From Phoronis australis (Eukaryota > Phoronida > Phoronidae), in NCBI GenBank assembly GCA_002633005.1, contig NMRA01000635.1:165243-229242 (forward strand): a stretch of DNA of 64,000 nt. Reading direction: 5' to 3'. Each line of letters begins with the position of its first letter. Positions within the stretch are counted from its first letter, which is position 1. Below are positions 10,078 to 23,395 of this stretch, piece after piece. The position numbers and the translations under genes were made by a program. The notes under the pieces were generated by a model. That model was given only the letters and a program-made list of their open reading frames with translations. It made no database searches and was not told the origin of the DNA.

Positions 10078-13000
10078 TCATCCCCGTAAGCCCCACTCCG
10101 ACACCTTTCTTTGCGCCCAAGACATAGCAATCATGCTGGTACCATTTGACAGGAAACTACGAACTGTTCCGGGCCCAAGTCCACGATACAGAGCAAAAAT
10201 GCCACCTCTCTCACGAACCACTGACTGCATTCGCCGCCATGTAGACATTTTCCTGCAGAAGAAGTACTAGTCACAGTTTACATAGAAAATGGTAAATACA
10301 AAATGGTAAATACAAAATGGTAAATACAAAATGGTAAATACAAAATGGTAAATACAAAATGTAGACAAATTAGACTACTCCATGTAAACTATGAAGCTTG
10401 CTGCTTCAGACAATACAATTCTTAGATTGACGAAGAAATAATAAACCCCATAGGCTTTCCTCAAAATTGCTAATTATGATTAAAAAGTCCTTCAATGTGG
10501 TAAATATCTCAAATCTCCAATGATAAAAACATAGGAAGCACATGATGGCTGCTAATGTTCATATGAAACTTTTGGACACCATACTTCATGGACACCATAC
10601 TTCATGGACACCATACTTCATGGACACCATACTTCATGGACACCATACTTCATGGACTCTTCATTAAAATGCTGTTAGGGGTTGTTTTTAAAATCTTCCA
10701 CTTTTGCATGAGAGGTTAACAAAGTAACTTTTATGATTTGATGAAAAAATCAAAGTTTGCATAAACAAAAACAAATGGAAAACTGTAACAGCATTTTTGA
10801 AATCTCTTCCTGAACATTTATGAAATGAAAGTTGGTCCTGTGGATAATGCCATTGTTTTGATATGGATGCACCTTTATGTTTTTGCTAAATTTACCAGAC
10901 AATGGCAGATTGGTATAAGGTCAAAAAATGATATTCTACATGCAATACATACTTTTACGAAGTCAACATCTTTAGTTTCATAAATATTTGACAAAATACA
11001 CGACACTTGTCAATAAGGTCGGACATAATCTTAAAACATCAGGTGACCAATACTCACTGCCCATAACTTCCCTGCACCTGCGACTTCATGTATTCCAGCG
11101 GCCAAACAAGCCACCAGGCAAAAGTTGCTGCAAGACCAGAGGTTAGGAATGGCCCCAGTAAAGGGCTCTTGAACTGGTCTGGAAAGTGTCGGCGGATACT
11201 GTCGACCAAGATAAAATAGGTGGTCATTAAACCAAGAGTCCTGACCCATGTGACACTAAAGCCCTGAAATCATAAACAAAATTTTTAATTCATATAAACT
11301 AAGGTGATGAGTTGACCTAAAAGTCACTCAATGCTGTATTAAAAGGACAGAATAGGTTTAAGGGGCGAGAAATACATTTAGGGATTATCGGCGGGTAGGA
11401 TAGACTTCTTAAAATTGTTAGCTCTGATCAGAATTATAAAGCAGCAGAATCCTCTGTTCTCCTGAATTTATTTAGAAAATGACAATTCTTGACGTTGACT
11501 CCTAACCATTCAGCGGAATCAACTGAAATGAAGACGGGTGACTTTGTCAGTTAAATACCTGACCTACTTGTCAAATTGACTTTTAGCTCTACTAACCAGG
11601 TAACGGACTATGATAGTTATGGCTTCTAATCCATCTCGACGCTCATCTCAGATCAATTTAGCTGTCACTGGCCTCTTGCAACTACTAGTATGCACAGTGA
11701 TGTAATGGAGCAACATATGGCCTGCATGTAAACCATTACGGAGGCCGCCCATTGACCCCAACGTGTTCGGTAAGATAGGAAAAGAACAAGTTGGCCAATT
11801 AACCAGCCTAGCCAGTATCTTACACTATTGATTACATCCATGGTAGTATTTATGACAGGACGGCCGCCTCTCTTTTGCTCCATAACTGCTATAATATCTC
11901 AGGTCATATTTAGCCTGATTTAGATGTTAAAAATAAAAGAGAAGTTATATACTGCTTGAACATAAAACCAATAACAATTCTGAATTCCTCATCAAATGAT
12001 GGTCATGTTTTGCTTTTTGAATCGCCAAAATCGCCCAACTACAACCAAAATTAAGAGAATCTGTTCTGTCAGAACACAGCAGTTTCAGTAAGTTTTTGAA
12101 GCCTGCCAGATAATTGGCCTGGACGCTGTCATAGCAGACAAGACTGCATGCAGCAGTTAACAAAGGAGCCAGAAAAATAATATGTTACCAGCACACTATA
12201 GTTTTTTCAACTGCCGTTTATTGTAACTATTTCTTTCCTGCCACGCCCAGATAGCACACTGCAAATCACATTTCTCTCCTCCCATACTCAGGTAGCACAT
12301 TACAAACCACATTTCTCTCCTGCCATGCCCATGTAGCGCATTACAAACCACATGTCTCTCCTCCCATGCTAAGGTAGCACATTGCAAACCACATTTCTCT
12401 CTTTCCATGCTCAGGCAGCAGATTATACACCACCACTTATGAACGCAACTCCAAGCATTCAAATGTTATGAAATTTGTACTGTTTACATTTCGTCACTGC
12501 CTCAAGTTATCATCGTCAATTGCAGTAGGAACAATGCTTACTGTGTAAAGAGCAGAGAACTTCCACGTCTGTTGTGTTTGCCGACAGATCTTAGCGTATT
12601 CCAAAGGGCACTCTATCACAGCTCGTGAAGTAGAAGCAATAAGTCCAGCCACAACAACACGACTGAAATGAAAGGGAAAATAAACAACAGACATGTCAAT
12701 CAATAATTATTTTCAACAAAAACTACACTTCATTGGTAACTGGTGTTACTGGAGAACAACGCAGCACAACACGATTGAAAATCAAAATAATAAACATTTG
12801 TCATTATCTCTTTGCGACAGTATAAAAATAATAGTTTTTTTGAAGTTCGAAGCTTGTCCCAAACTTTAGAAATTAGCATGATGAATTTTGCCCGAAATTA
12901 AGAAACTGTAGAAAGACAATTTTACTCAGGTCTGAGTAATCAAGGTAGTAGTCCACTTGAGACAAGAATAAGTAAAATTTCCATTTTTGGCAAAATGATG

Positions 13001-16000
13001 CTGTCTGGTGTCTGACAGCTACATGCATACTAAAAGCAAACGATAAAATTTCCAGTAATTCTTTTTGAAAAGATCCCACGTGTCCATCATATTGTGAGAA
13101 CCCAATTGTCCACCACATTGTGAGACCCTACTTGTCCACCATATTGTGAGACCCCACTTGTCCATCATATTGTGAGACCCCACTTGTCCACCATATTGTG
13201 AGACCCCACTTGTCCACCATATTGTGAGACCCCACTTGTCCATCATATTGTGAGACCCCACTTGTCCATCATATTGTGAGACCCCACTTGTCCACCATAT
13301 TGCCTCTCATACTGAAGAATCTTTAATTTATTTAATCATATTATTCGCATCTTTATTTCAGTTTGTGAAAATAAATATAATTATGTCAAACTACACATCG
13401 AGTTCTGATGTGACTGATGAATGTTGTCTGCTTCAGTTGCAGTGTCGAGTAAATATTATATTCACAAGGCTAAACGCCGAGTGAAAATATTTACTCAGCA
13501 CAACAACCGAGGCTAATAGTATTTATGTATGACGTGTGTCATAACATATTTATATCACATATTCAAGTTTTAATCACTTTTTTGACAACTCGCATGCAAT
13601 AACCATGCCACGTGAATCTACATTTGTAACCTTCTGGGTTCTTACATGGCCACGTGACACGATTATTGCACGAGAGTACTGAGACGTATTTGGTACAAAG
13701 TTAAATACTTCCATAATGCAGTAGTATTCCAGCTACAAGCATATAACATTGTGCTGCAGTGATATTGCTTCTAATAATAATTATACTCTCAAATACACAA
13801 CATTATGGCTGACTGTGTCACTTTAACCAACAATTAACTTCTAAGTTCTACTACACATTAGTATTTCAAAAAAACGACTGAGAATTCTGACTTACGTCTG
13901 AACACCAAATGTACCAGGGATTATAGTTCTTCCCCTGTGGTCATCCAGAAGAGTGTACCTGAAATTAACCACTGAATTCATGCTAGCAGCCATACCATGG
14001 TTTGTGGAAAATACAGAAAATGGAACATTACCTACAAATATCCAGAGCAGCATTATTACTATAAAATGCACCTTTACTCTTGAGAAATAAATAAAATATA
14101 CAGCTCTTCACCATCAGAATATTAAAACAATATGTGAACTTAACAAATGGCCAATTTAATACAGAAAGTCTTAAATAGCGATAATGCAGCGGAAAAACAG
14201 GAATTCATTGTAGTGTATGTTAATATATGTTAATATATGTTAATATATGTTAACAGACATCGTTTGAAGGAATCTACAATTGGGTCAAGTGAAATTTCCT
14301 AAAATTTTGAACGTCCAATAAATGTTAAGTTTCCAGCTGTGAATCTAGGCATCAATAATTCTACTTGGTCTATAAGACAATCAGTCCTAATTCAGATTTG
14401 ACACATAAAAACCTCTAAAATGGCTTTCATGCAAAAAGATGTTTTTTAACTTAAAATCATGTTGTGTGCACCTTCAAAATAATTTTGATTTGTAACCAAA
14501 GACTGTTGTACTTACACAGCTTCAAATACAGCAAATTGTGTGGACCGATAAATACCAGAACCCCACAACGGTGGAATGCAACCTCTGAAAAACATAAAAT
14601 CATGTAACTAACCACAACACTAGATGAATGAACTCTTTAAAGGAAGTACAAAAGTAAAAACTACACAAGACAAAAGTCAATTTCTGAGTCAAATGTTCAT
14701 TAAAATTTGGTAGCCACAGATGTGCCACAATCAGAAAGTTCCAGAAAGACATGTGAGCAGGATAAAATTGAGGCTAAGAAATAATTAGTTATGCTTACAC
14801 TAAATGAAATGTCCATTGAAGATGACTTGCTATCCAGTTACACTCAATTGTGCAGTGTTAGTTTTAAAATGCTGGCAAATGCATGGTCTCGTCCAAAAAT
14901 TAGCTAAACTCCATTAAAACTAAGACTTTTCCACTAATTCTGCAACGATGCACTTGCTTTTTCAGATGTTCTCTGACATATTTTCAATAAATTTTGTGAA
15001 GCTAAACAACTTTTTAAAAACTGTAATACCAACCTATAAAGTCCCTTGACACCTTGGGTACCAAGAGTTTTTGTAAATGTTTGCCACATTCCTCCTTTTT
15101 CAAAGCCTTTCTGTGCTTGCATCTTGGTCTTGATTGTGTCAAACGGGTGACCCACACAAACACTTGTTGTGCCATACAGGACTCCCACTGTAACAACAGG
15201 ATAAGGTTCAAATATACTATGAGTTCAGTGTTGTTAGAAGAATATCAACAAGAGTCAATTTTAAACTGGTCAGTTATCAACAAAATGAAGTCTGTTTAGT
15301 TATAATGCCTTGACATAACTCAACTATTGATTTTGTACAAGAAAAAAACAAGTCAACTTGTCAGGAAGAAATTGTTATTGCTTGAGTACCATCAGTTGGA
15401 AGGATTGGAAAACATCAATGGCCTCCACAGGTATAATGTTGTGTAGAGAGTGCCAGGAATGAGGAAGACCTCTTTACTAGAACACTACTTTATTGTGGAC
15501 TGACTAACTACTGTACAACAACATGTTTTTGGAATACACAAGACCACATGCAAATGAGTCACATTTCATAGTTAACTGTTTGGCAAGAGTTATATAACAA
15601 ACGATTCTAACTAATTGTGACATGCATATAAGGGAAGTGTACAAACTTGAAATCATCATTGGTTCATATGAGCTCCAACTGTCTCTCCCTTCACAATGCA
15701 TGTGTACCTATGTACATGCCCTCACAATGCATGTGTACCTAATGTACATGCCCTCACAATGCATGTGTACCTGTGTACATGCCCTCACAATGCATGTGTA
15801 CCTATGTACATGCCCTCACAATGCATGTGTACCTATGTACATGCCCTCACAATGCATGTCGATGTGTACCGTCCTAATAGTATGTACATACCCTCACAAT
15901 GCATGTGTACCCATGTACATGCCCTCACAATGCATGTCGATGTGTACCTATGTACATGCCCTCACAATGCATGTGTACCTATGTACATGCCCTCACAATG

Positions 16001-17918
16001 CATGTCGATGTGTACCTATGTACATGCCCTCACAATGCATGTCGATGTGTACCTGAGTGTCTGTACATCCGTCACAATGCATTTGATGTGTACCTGTGCA
16101 CACTGTTCTCCTGTGTTACCTGACTGGAGTATTATGAACATTTGTCTTGTGAATGGTTTAGTGATAATAAACCAAAACCTTGACTAATAAAATGCCTTTT
16201 ATCAGGTGGTATGCAGTGATTTTAAAGCTCAAACTCATATTAAGGCCAAAAACAAATGTGATTAAAGTAAGCATAGTTAAATAAACCACTACCCCGTATA
16301 TACTGTAATTATAGTTCTAGTAAAAATCACAATAGTATTACAACAGGTGGCTCTCAATCTACACTCAAAAGATATCCATTTAGCAAGTTTAACGTGGTTT
16401 TGGTGGTTCAACCAGGGCAAAGCCTGAAAAGATGAACAAAGTCTACTGTGGATGCGTAGTGACGTAGTGTTGTAAAATCCCTAAGTCGTAGACAGCAGTA
16501 CTCTGCAGCCTTGTTTTGAGTAACATAGAGACTAGTGTTTGGCAGATAGTTTGTTAGTCTACTCAGTGTGTGAACATGTGGAGTTAGTTGTTAGAACAAC
16601 TAACCCCTTAGTGAGTGGTCCTATAGTAAGTTGTTTAGTTGTGTACATACTACAGTGTATGCGTGTCTACATACTACAGTGTATGCGTGTCTACATACTA
16701 CAGTGTATGCGTGTCTACATACTACAGTGTACGCGTGTCTGCATACTACAGTGTAAGATACATACTACAGTGTATGCATGTCTACATACTACAGTGTATG
16801 CGTGTCTACATACTACAGTGTATGCGTGTCTGCATACTACAGTGTAAGATACATACTACAGTGTATGCATGTCTACATGCTACAGTGTATGCGTGTCTAC
16901 ATACTAGAGTGTATGCGTGTCTACATACTACAGTGTATGCATGTCTGCATTTTGTGGCACAGCTAAGTGTGACGACATTAATCATTACAAGCCATGAAGA
17001 TTGTGAGTCAAGTGCTAGAAGACCTCAAAACTAGTCGTGTTGTCAGTGAAACCCCCAAGGGAAATCCAGTGTGTGAATGCAGTCTCTCCTCAATGCAGAG
17101 ACACAGTCCAGACACCCCTATACAATTAATGCAGGCGAGCCCCCGGCTGACCCAGCCTCATGTGGGCTCTGGCCGGAGAGGGTTTCTAGACCACAACTCG
17201 ATATTAGTCCACTAATAGCCCACTTTTGGTTACACCCATGTATTGGCTGCCTGGATCTTGAAAAATCACCTGGTTCTCAACGGAACCTGCATGATAATTT
17301 TCAAGATTCGTGAAATTACAATAGTAAACAGTATACCAATTAACAGCAATTGCCTATAGATGTGTTTCCGGTTTTTTTTGAGAGGTGTACAACACTCACC
17401 ACAGATTCACCACAGTACTAGAATTCTACTAGATAGCTGCTACAAGAATCTATGTGATTTTAATCAATGCTTGTCTTAATTGTCACCTGCTAATGCACCA
17501 TTGTCGTCTCACTTGAGTGATAAAAACAGGATTTAACTATACATGTATATAACTTACATTGCCTCAAAAGGTAGGATATTGCAGTTCTTGGTGGTGGCCT
17601 TTCCCTAAAAAATTGCAGAGTAACTTGCCTAAAGCTAGGTAACGCTTGTCCATTAAGCAGACTTAATTTGTAAGGAGTTATCAAACTTTGATCCAAACTT
17701 TTGGGGGTTGTCAAGGGTTACACGGCATTGATGGCATTATTGTTTCAGAGAACTGGATGGTAAAGTCGTGTTTAATATCTGTTAATAGGCCAAAGTCGGG
17801 TTTGTTAACCTCTTTAAAGCAACTTACACTCAAGGCCACATAATCAAATGTGACTCTCACCTCCAAGACCAATAGCACCTTCCTTTATCCAATGACTCCG
17901 TTCTTCATTATGCGTCAT
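10078..17918 (-). CDS. SLC25-family mitochondrial carrier, 7 exons, complete
   Basis: Exons in reading order: 17918-17861, 15187-15034, 14584-14516, 13958-13896, 12662-12542, 11263-11058, 10252-10078. All borders are AG/GT with matching phases, giving 846 bases and 281 aa plus stop. Length and the three-repeat layout fit the SLC25 family of inner-membrane solute exchangers. The carrier signature Px[DE]xx[KR] occurs once per repeat: HPFDTIKTKMQ (about residue 35), CPLEYAKICRQ (about 134) and WPLEYMKSQVQ (about 210). Each repeat also has a second helix with the GLYRG or ALYRG motif or a variant. The start ATG at 17918 opens a short hydrophilic N-terminus before the first helix (GAIGLGVGVLYG). 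I cannot assign the substrate. The Glu in signatures 2 and 3 and the paired PLEYxK are unusual and could place it in an orphan subfamily. Introns carry seven minisatellites but no large transposon. Confidence 0.93.
10278..10358. repeat. 14-bp tandem repeat in a carrier intron, about 5.5 copies
   Basis: The unit is AAAATGGTAAATAC. Confidence 0.9.
10574..10655. repeat. 16-bp tandem repeat in a carrier intron, 5 copies
   Basis: The unit is ATGGACACCATACTTC; copies are identical. Confidence 0.9.
12238..12425. repeat. About 41-bp tandem repeat, 4-5 copies
   Basis: The unit contains CACATTTCTCTCCTCCCATG and GGTAGCACATTACAAAC, with point variation between copies. It lies just downstream (gene sense) of carrier exon 5. 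Confidence 0.85.
13076..13303. repeat. 26-bp tandem repeat, about 8.5 copies
   Basis: The unit starts CCCCACTTGTCCACCATATT. Variation is mainly at one position (CACC/CATC). It lies in the intron between exons 4 and 5. Confidence 0.9.
14210..14252. repeat. 11-bp tandem repeat, 4 copies
   Basis: The unit is TGTTAATATAT, in a carrier intron. Confidence 0.85.
15655..16190 (+). repeat. Dispersed repeat with internal 31-bp minisatellite expansion
   Basis: The ends match 8070-8215. The middle is about 12 copies of a unit containing ACATGCCCTCACAATGCATG. Two lengths of unit are interleaved: 31 bp, and a longer form with an extra TCGATG. It lies in the first intron of the carrier, opposite the gene's sense. 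Confidence 0.85.
16636..16952. repeat. 24-bp tandem repeat, about 13 copies
   Basis: The unit contains CTACATACTACAGTGTATGC. A shortened variant with AAGATA recurs at 16757 and 16846, so the array also has a coarser period of about 90 bp. It lies in carrier intron 1. Confidence 0.88.
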
Positions 17919-20900
17919 CTTTGAACACCCACTGAGTGGAACAGAAATGAACCAATTTCGCACTTCTACCACTATGGAGTATGGTCTTACTCAAATGAGT
18001 TACTGTTGCCCAGGGCTGGTGAAAACACCTGTCAGCCTGTCCTCACCAGGCTACCTGCCAGCCAGCGAGCTAGCTGTATGAAGACTATCATCAAAATACC
18101 TGCCAGTCTGGTTGTGCACTTAGTCACCTAGCCCTGGCCCACTTGTGGCCACGATCAATTTCAATACTAGCACCGTTTCAATGAGCTCCGACTCTTAAAC
18201 TATGAATTTTGCTAGGCCCTACTCGTCATTCCTAAGACTCCACGTGAACCTGCACCTGGAGGCAAAACGGTCTCTTGAGCTCGGGAAACCCCATCTTTGA
18301 ACCGTAAACACTGACCTCTGTTGGATATAGTCTTGAAGATACCACTGCAGATTTTTGGTGTATTTTGAGTAAAAAAAACATTATTAAAGCAAATTAACAA
18401 TAATAATAAACTTTTAGTATGTAAAATACTCGATTTTTTGGTGATTTTGGAATGGTAGCAATCATGTAAATTTTATGTTTCGAGAGTTTCCAAGATGGTG
18501 GTAAGGGGATTTGTTGTACACACAATCACAGGCGCTTGGGTTTATCGCAAATGACGTCACTCAATAATATATATATATAAGAAAACATAAAGGTTGGACA
18601 CTTAAACTTTGCCAAGCCGAGGCTCCCAACTTCAACCGTCCAAAATCCGAATAAAATCTGCGTGCATATCCCTCAGTCTGGTGTTGCATAAACCTTCGAA
18701 GCCTTATCTCTCCTAGATCCCATTGATTAACTGTCTTCGTGAGTGGTGAATTGGCGATGGAATTTCCAAAACAATCTCAAAACTCTGAATTCAAGGACCT
18801 GAAATAGTACACATAGTGTACCTAATTATCGGACGGAACCTAAATATCGGACGTTACATAAAATCTTACTTGAAGCATAATCTGAGAAATAAATGACACA
18901 AATTTTTGATCCGCTGTAATGCATTCAATGTCACCGGCACTGTCTCGTTTTTTTCTAGCGTTGCCTCGTTTTGATTTTACCGAGAGAGAGTGCAATTTAG
19001 ACCCCCAAGTCAGCCTAAAATGGACGATTGCATAAATCGGTTATAAAAGTTGAAAACAAAATCTTTTTCCACAATGAAATCATCTAATTGAACTAACAAT
19101 ATGTCACTGTTCCATTTCTTCATTTGTTTTTAAGCTCAAGTCAAACCCCGGCCGCGCATGTGCGTGTGTCATATCAAGAAGGCAAAGAGATACTAAAAAC
19201 TTGAATGAGTTTGCAAGCGCTTTAGTCGTCTGCACTGATTCATCGAAACGACTTGGTGCTGTCATCAGACTTCGTGTTGTGGATAAATTTTGTTGCGAAT
19301 GAAGCTGTGTTTTAGCAGCATATTTCAAAACACTGGAGCTGAAATTTGGCTACAAGGTGCCCGCAGCCATTACTTGGTTAGTCAGTTTTCCGCAGTGTGG
19401 CGTATGGGGAAACATGGTGTCCGATATTTAGGTTCTTCGAAGGTTTGCTAGTTGTGTTTTTTAAAGATCAGTCGAAACATAAATGTGGCTTTCAGTGACA
19501 AGATATAGTAACAGAACAATTCCGTGAAGGTAAGCCTTTATTTCAGCAAAGAATTTACAACATTCCGTAATATTTTCAATTAAATATAATGCAAAATGTG
19601 CCAAAACGTCCGATAATTAGGTCACTTGACTGTAAACATGGCGGACTTCAGTTGTGCTTCAACTTGTACGCCTGCCGTAGGTGAAACTTCGAGTTTGAGC
19701 AAGCAACCTATATTTCAAGTTCAATAATTCTAATCCAAAACTCAACGAATTGAGAATGTTAAAGTTAGTATTTTAATGATTATTTGTAACTTTATTCCAC
19801 TGACGTCTCATTTTAGCCTTTAACTTAGAATTTTATTACATAAACTGGCGTATCTTGTTTCTCATCTTGACATCATGCACTTTTTTGATTGAAGCACAAC
19901 ACACACTCGGCCAGGAAACGCAGTCCGTGCTAGTATTACAATGCACATGGCCGACGAGTTAACTCAATGGTTTTGGCCAAAAGTAAAACCTTCATAAGAA
20001 ATCACAGTACACAAAAAACTTCGCATATCAATACAGTATCAGGATAATTTATATTTGACACAAATATGTGAGTAATTACATTTATTTGACAATAAAGTGN
20101 CACGAGCTTGCGTACACGTCACAACAAATTATCAGAACTGGTTTCACTTCATTATAAGTTTTTAGAATTTTGATACCGAAAAATCGAATTTCAGAAGAAA
20201 TTTTGCTGCTGCCAAGCTATCATCATCACCCGAGAGATGTCGCAAAAATTTTGGAAATGGTGCGTGCGCGTGACACGAGCGTACTGTTTTCAAAACGACG
20301 AAATACTTTTCATTGTTAGAAAAGGCGGAGAGTTACACAAGAAAATGACGTTTATTGCACTGTTTTTCACTTAAACGGTTTTTAGCGTTACATGTTGATA
20401 CAAGTTTCACGTCGCAGTGACGAGCAGAACTACCCAGGCTGTGTGCAATTTCGGGGTCTACGGAAGAAATATACACAGTGGGACCTAGCTGTATTTTGAC
20501 GACAGCTAGCTGGCTGGCAGATCAAATTGTACATGTATCATTTAGTAGGGTGAGCAAATCAATATGGCGGAAATTCATCAAGAGCGAAATTTTTGCCATT
20601 TTTCATGATTTTCACAAGCTCATATCTATTAACATACTAAGTGGTGGAAAATGAAAAGTATGCCAGTGAAATATTTAATTTTTCTTCTTTCTATTGATAT
20701 CCATTACAAAAAATTGGACATTAATGAGTATTTTTAAAAATTGAAGTAAAGCGAGCACTTCACAAATTTTTCACTCACCGGTAAATTCTTGTGACTTTCA
20801 GTAGGGGTCAAACTTTCAGCTGTTAAATGGCCGTTACTGAACCGATTTTAATGATATTTATATCAAACTGTTTGCTATAAAATTCTGCTTTCAACCCTGA

Positions 20901-22925
20901 GTGTACACTTTTTAGTTTTTTGACAAAAATAAGAAAATGTACTTTTTTTAATTTACTGCCTCGCCACTCTCTCACCTGGAAAAATCCTGAAAGTGTACAC
21001 TCAATGTCATAATCACTTATCATGTCCTAATCCATTCCTGATCAAATTTTTTCACTTTATCTCACCATTTCCATTTAAAGGTAACTTCAGTCATTTTTAA
21101 AGAACCATGTTGACCTTTCCAGGGTTCAAATTAAACTCGAACCTGAATGTATTCAACAGAACCAGTCAAAACTTCTCTAAATTACAAAAAGTGGCCCAAA
21201 CCTGGTAAAATATTTTCATTAAAATAATATAGAATAGTTTTAAAATTTAATTTACATCAAGTTTGAGGATGGAGTCATTTTTTATTTTCTTCAAAAATAT
21301 TTTTTGTTACACTTTTACTACCTCGTGAGGGCGTTGTGATCAGTTTCATTTTTAGAAAATTACATAATTCACCAATATAAATGTTCAGTCAACGCTGCAG
21401 TGCATCAAAACATTTTAGAATACAAATATGCTGTTTTTAGATAGTCACCAACACAACACCTCTCAGTTTCTGTATTATTTGATAGGAATGAAATTGATTT
21501 AAAATTCGTTGAAATTTTAGGGTCCAATTTAATTTTGTTTAATTAAAAATGCATATTATCATTTTTTGTCATTTTGTGTGCAACTTAAGATTGTGAAAAC
21601 ATTGATTTTACTTGGAAAAAAAGATTAATTTACATAACCTCACTGGTTTTTAAATAAATAACGAAATACTCTGAAAAAGACTAGTTTTCTGGTTTTTGCT
21701 CATTTTGAATTCATTTGTTTTGCAAATTTCATTTTTTAGAATGATTTCAAAATCTTTTGAAGCAAAAGAAACATGTTCACTAAACCATAGTAATTCTTGA
21801 AGGGTTTTGTCATTTTCAAGGTAATAAGTTGCTGTCTTTTTAAAACATCACTTGTTCAACTTGGCTTCTGGGGCAAAAATGTCCGGTCACAAGTCGAAAA
21901 AAAACGATGGTGAATTTTTCAATTTTTGTTGTTCTTGTTCGTGCAAAATATAATAATTTGTGGTTTGGTGTCTATGCCATGTTGTTAACCTACTTGCAAA
22001 GGACTCTCCATCATGTTTTAAGAGCACTGTGAGCTATGGATTCCCAAATATAGTTATCTAAACTTGCCATTTTCTGTGGCCTGAAATTTCTGGGTGCCGT
22101 TTGCTTTTAAAAACGCCATTTTTGAGGCTCTAAAATTCAAATAACTTGAGAACCACCGAACTGATTTTAAAAATTCAAAAAGTTTTATAAACGGCATGTC
22201 TAAAGCTATCATTTAACACTCTTTTCAAGTGTTTCTGATGAAATTTGTATTTGGGTTTGCTCACCCTATCATTAGCAAGGTTTTCAGGATGATCAACCTC
22301 TTCTCTTGTTCGTCAGTGGTGACCAGTGGCATGAAAATGCAGGACTAGGACTAGTACATTATTTTTTACTGTTCCTGACCTGAGCAGTGAGGTCCAAAAA
22401 TACCTAAGCACGGCTTTGCTTTGGTTGAACCACCACACACTGTGCAATGGTTCCACAGCAGGACACATGTAATGTGTCTATGTTGTAGCGATGAATCTTA
22501 TTGTACTGTATTGCTGATATTACCCAACCCTTTCCTAGGGCGAATGAACGGGAGCGCCACCAGGAAGGTGAACTCCAGATTTTCTTGCATACTTGTCATG
22601 GACTTCATTGGTGTCTCATCTGTATTACCACGATACAACTTGTTACAAGTGAACACATCACAAGGTTTTCTCTCATAATCGTGCAGCTCCTAAACCACCA
22701 CAGCACCACCATAGCATATGTGCCGTCCAAGGTCCGTGGGTACTAGTTGGCAATGCTTCTTTAGTATATCGTACCAAGATTACATGTCCCAGGAATCAAA
22801 TGAGCAACCCGACAAGACAGCAATTAAGCGTGCTAAGCATTCAGCTAATAGACAATTTCCATTAGTAAGTGACTGTCAGAGGCTTATATTCATCTGAAGC
22901 AAATCAACAACAGTATCAACTCACT
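17919..22925. other. Intergenic region between divergent carrier and CZIB genes
   Basis: The carrier promoter should lie just right of 17918. No TATA box or further gene was recognised. It contains one member of a dispersed repeat pair (20315-20545) and a single N at 20100, an assembly join. ORFs here are short and resemble nothing known to me. Confidence 0.5.
20315..20545 (+). repeat. Dispersed repeat, copy 1 (second copy near 24385)
   Basis: AAAAGGCGGAGAGTTACACA, then ATTGCACTGTTTTTCACTTA and CAGGCTGTGTGCAATTTC, match 24385-24655 in the same order and orientation with moderate divergence. Confidence 0.65.
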
Positions 22926-23395
22926 TAGGTCCAAACCATGTTGTTTTGATGCATTTGGGTTATCATAGGTCCAAACCACGTTCTTTTGGTGGAGTTGGGT
23001 TATCATAGGTCCAAACCACATTCTTTTTGTGTAATTGGGTTATCATAGGTCCAAACCACATTCTTTTTGTGTAATTGGGTTATCATAGGTCCAAACCACA
23101 TTCTTTTGGTGGAGTTGGGTTATCATAGGTCCATACCACGTTCTTTTGGTGCAGTTGGGTTATCATAGGTCCAAACCACATTCTTTTGGTGTAGTTGGAT
23201 TATCATAGGTCCAAACCACATTCTTTTGGTGGAGTTGGGTTATCATAGGTCCATACCACGTTCTTTTGGTGTAGTTGGATTATCATAGGTCCAAACCACA
23301 TTCTTTTGGTGCAGTTGGGTTATCATAGGTCCAAACCACATTCTTTTTGTGTAATTGGGTTATCATTGGTCCAAACCACATTCTTCATGTCCTGA
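22925..23395. repeat. 40-bp minisatellite, about 11.5 copies (block 1)
   Basis: The unit contains TCATAGGTCCAAACCACATT and CTTTTGGTGCAGTTGGGTTA. Variants (GTGTAATT, GTGGAGTT, CCATACC) alternate along the block. The same unit reappears in a second block at 25320-25735. Confidence 0.93.

Noticed and set aside
15622-16187. Cys/His-rich repeat ORFs (CPHNACVPMYMPSQ)
   Set aside because: Frames through the 31-bp minisatellite, inside a carrier intron and in all three frames.
22925-23395. CRISPR-like array of regular repeats
   Set aside because: Repeats abut directly without unique spacers, and the window is clearly eukaryotic; it is a minisatellite. The same applies to the other arrays.
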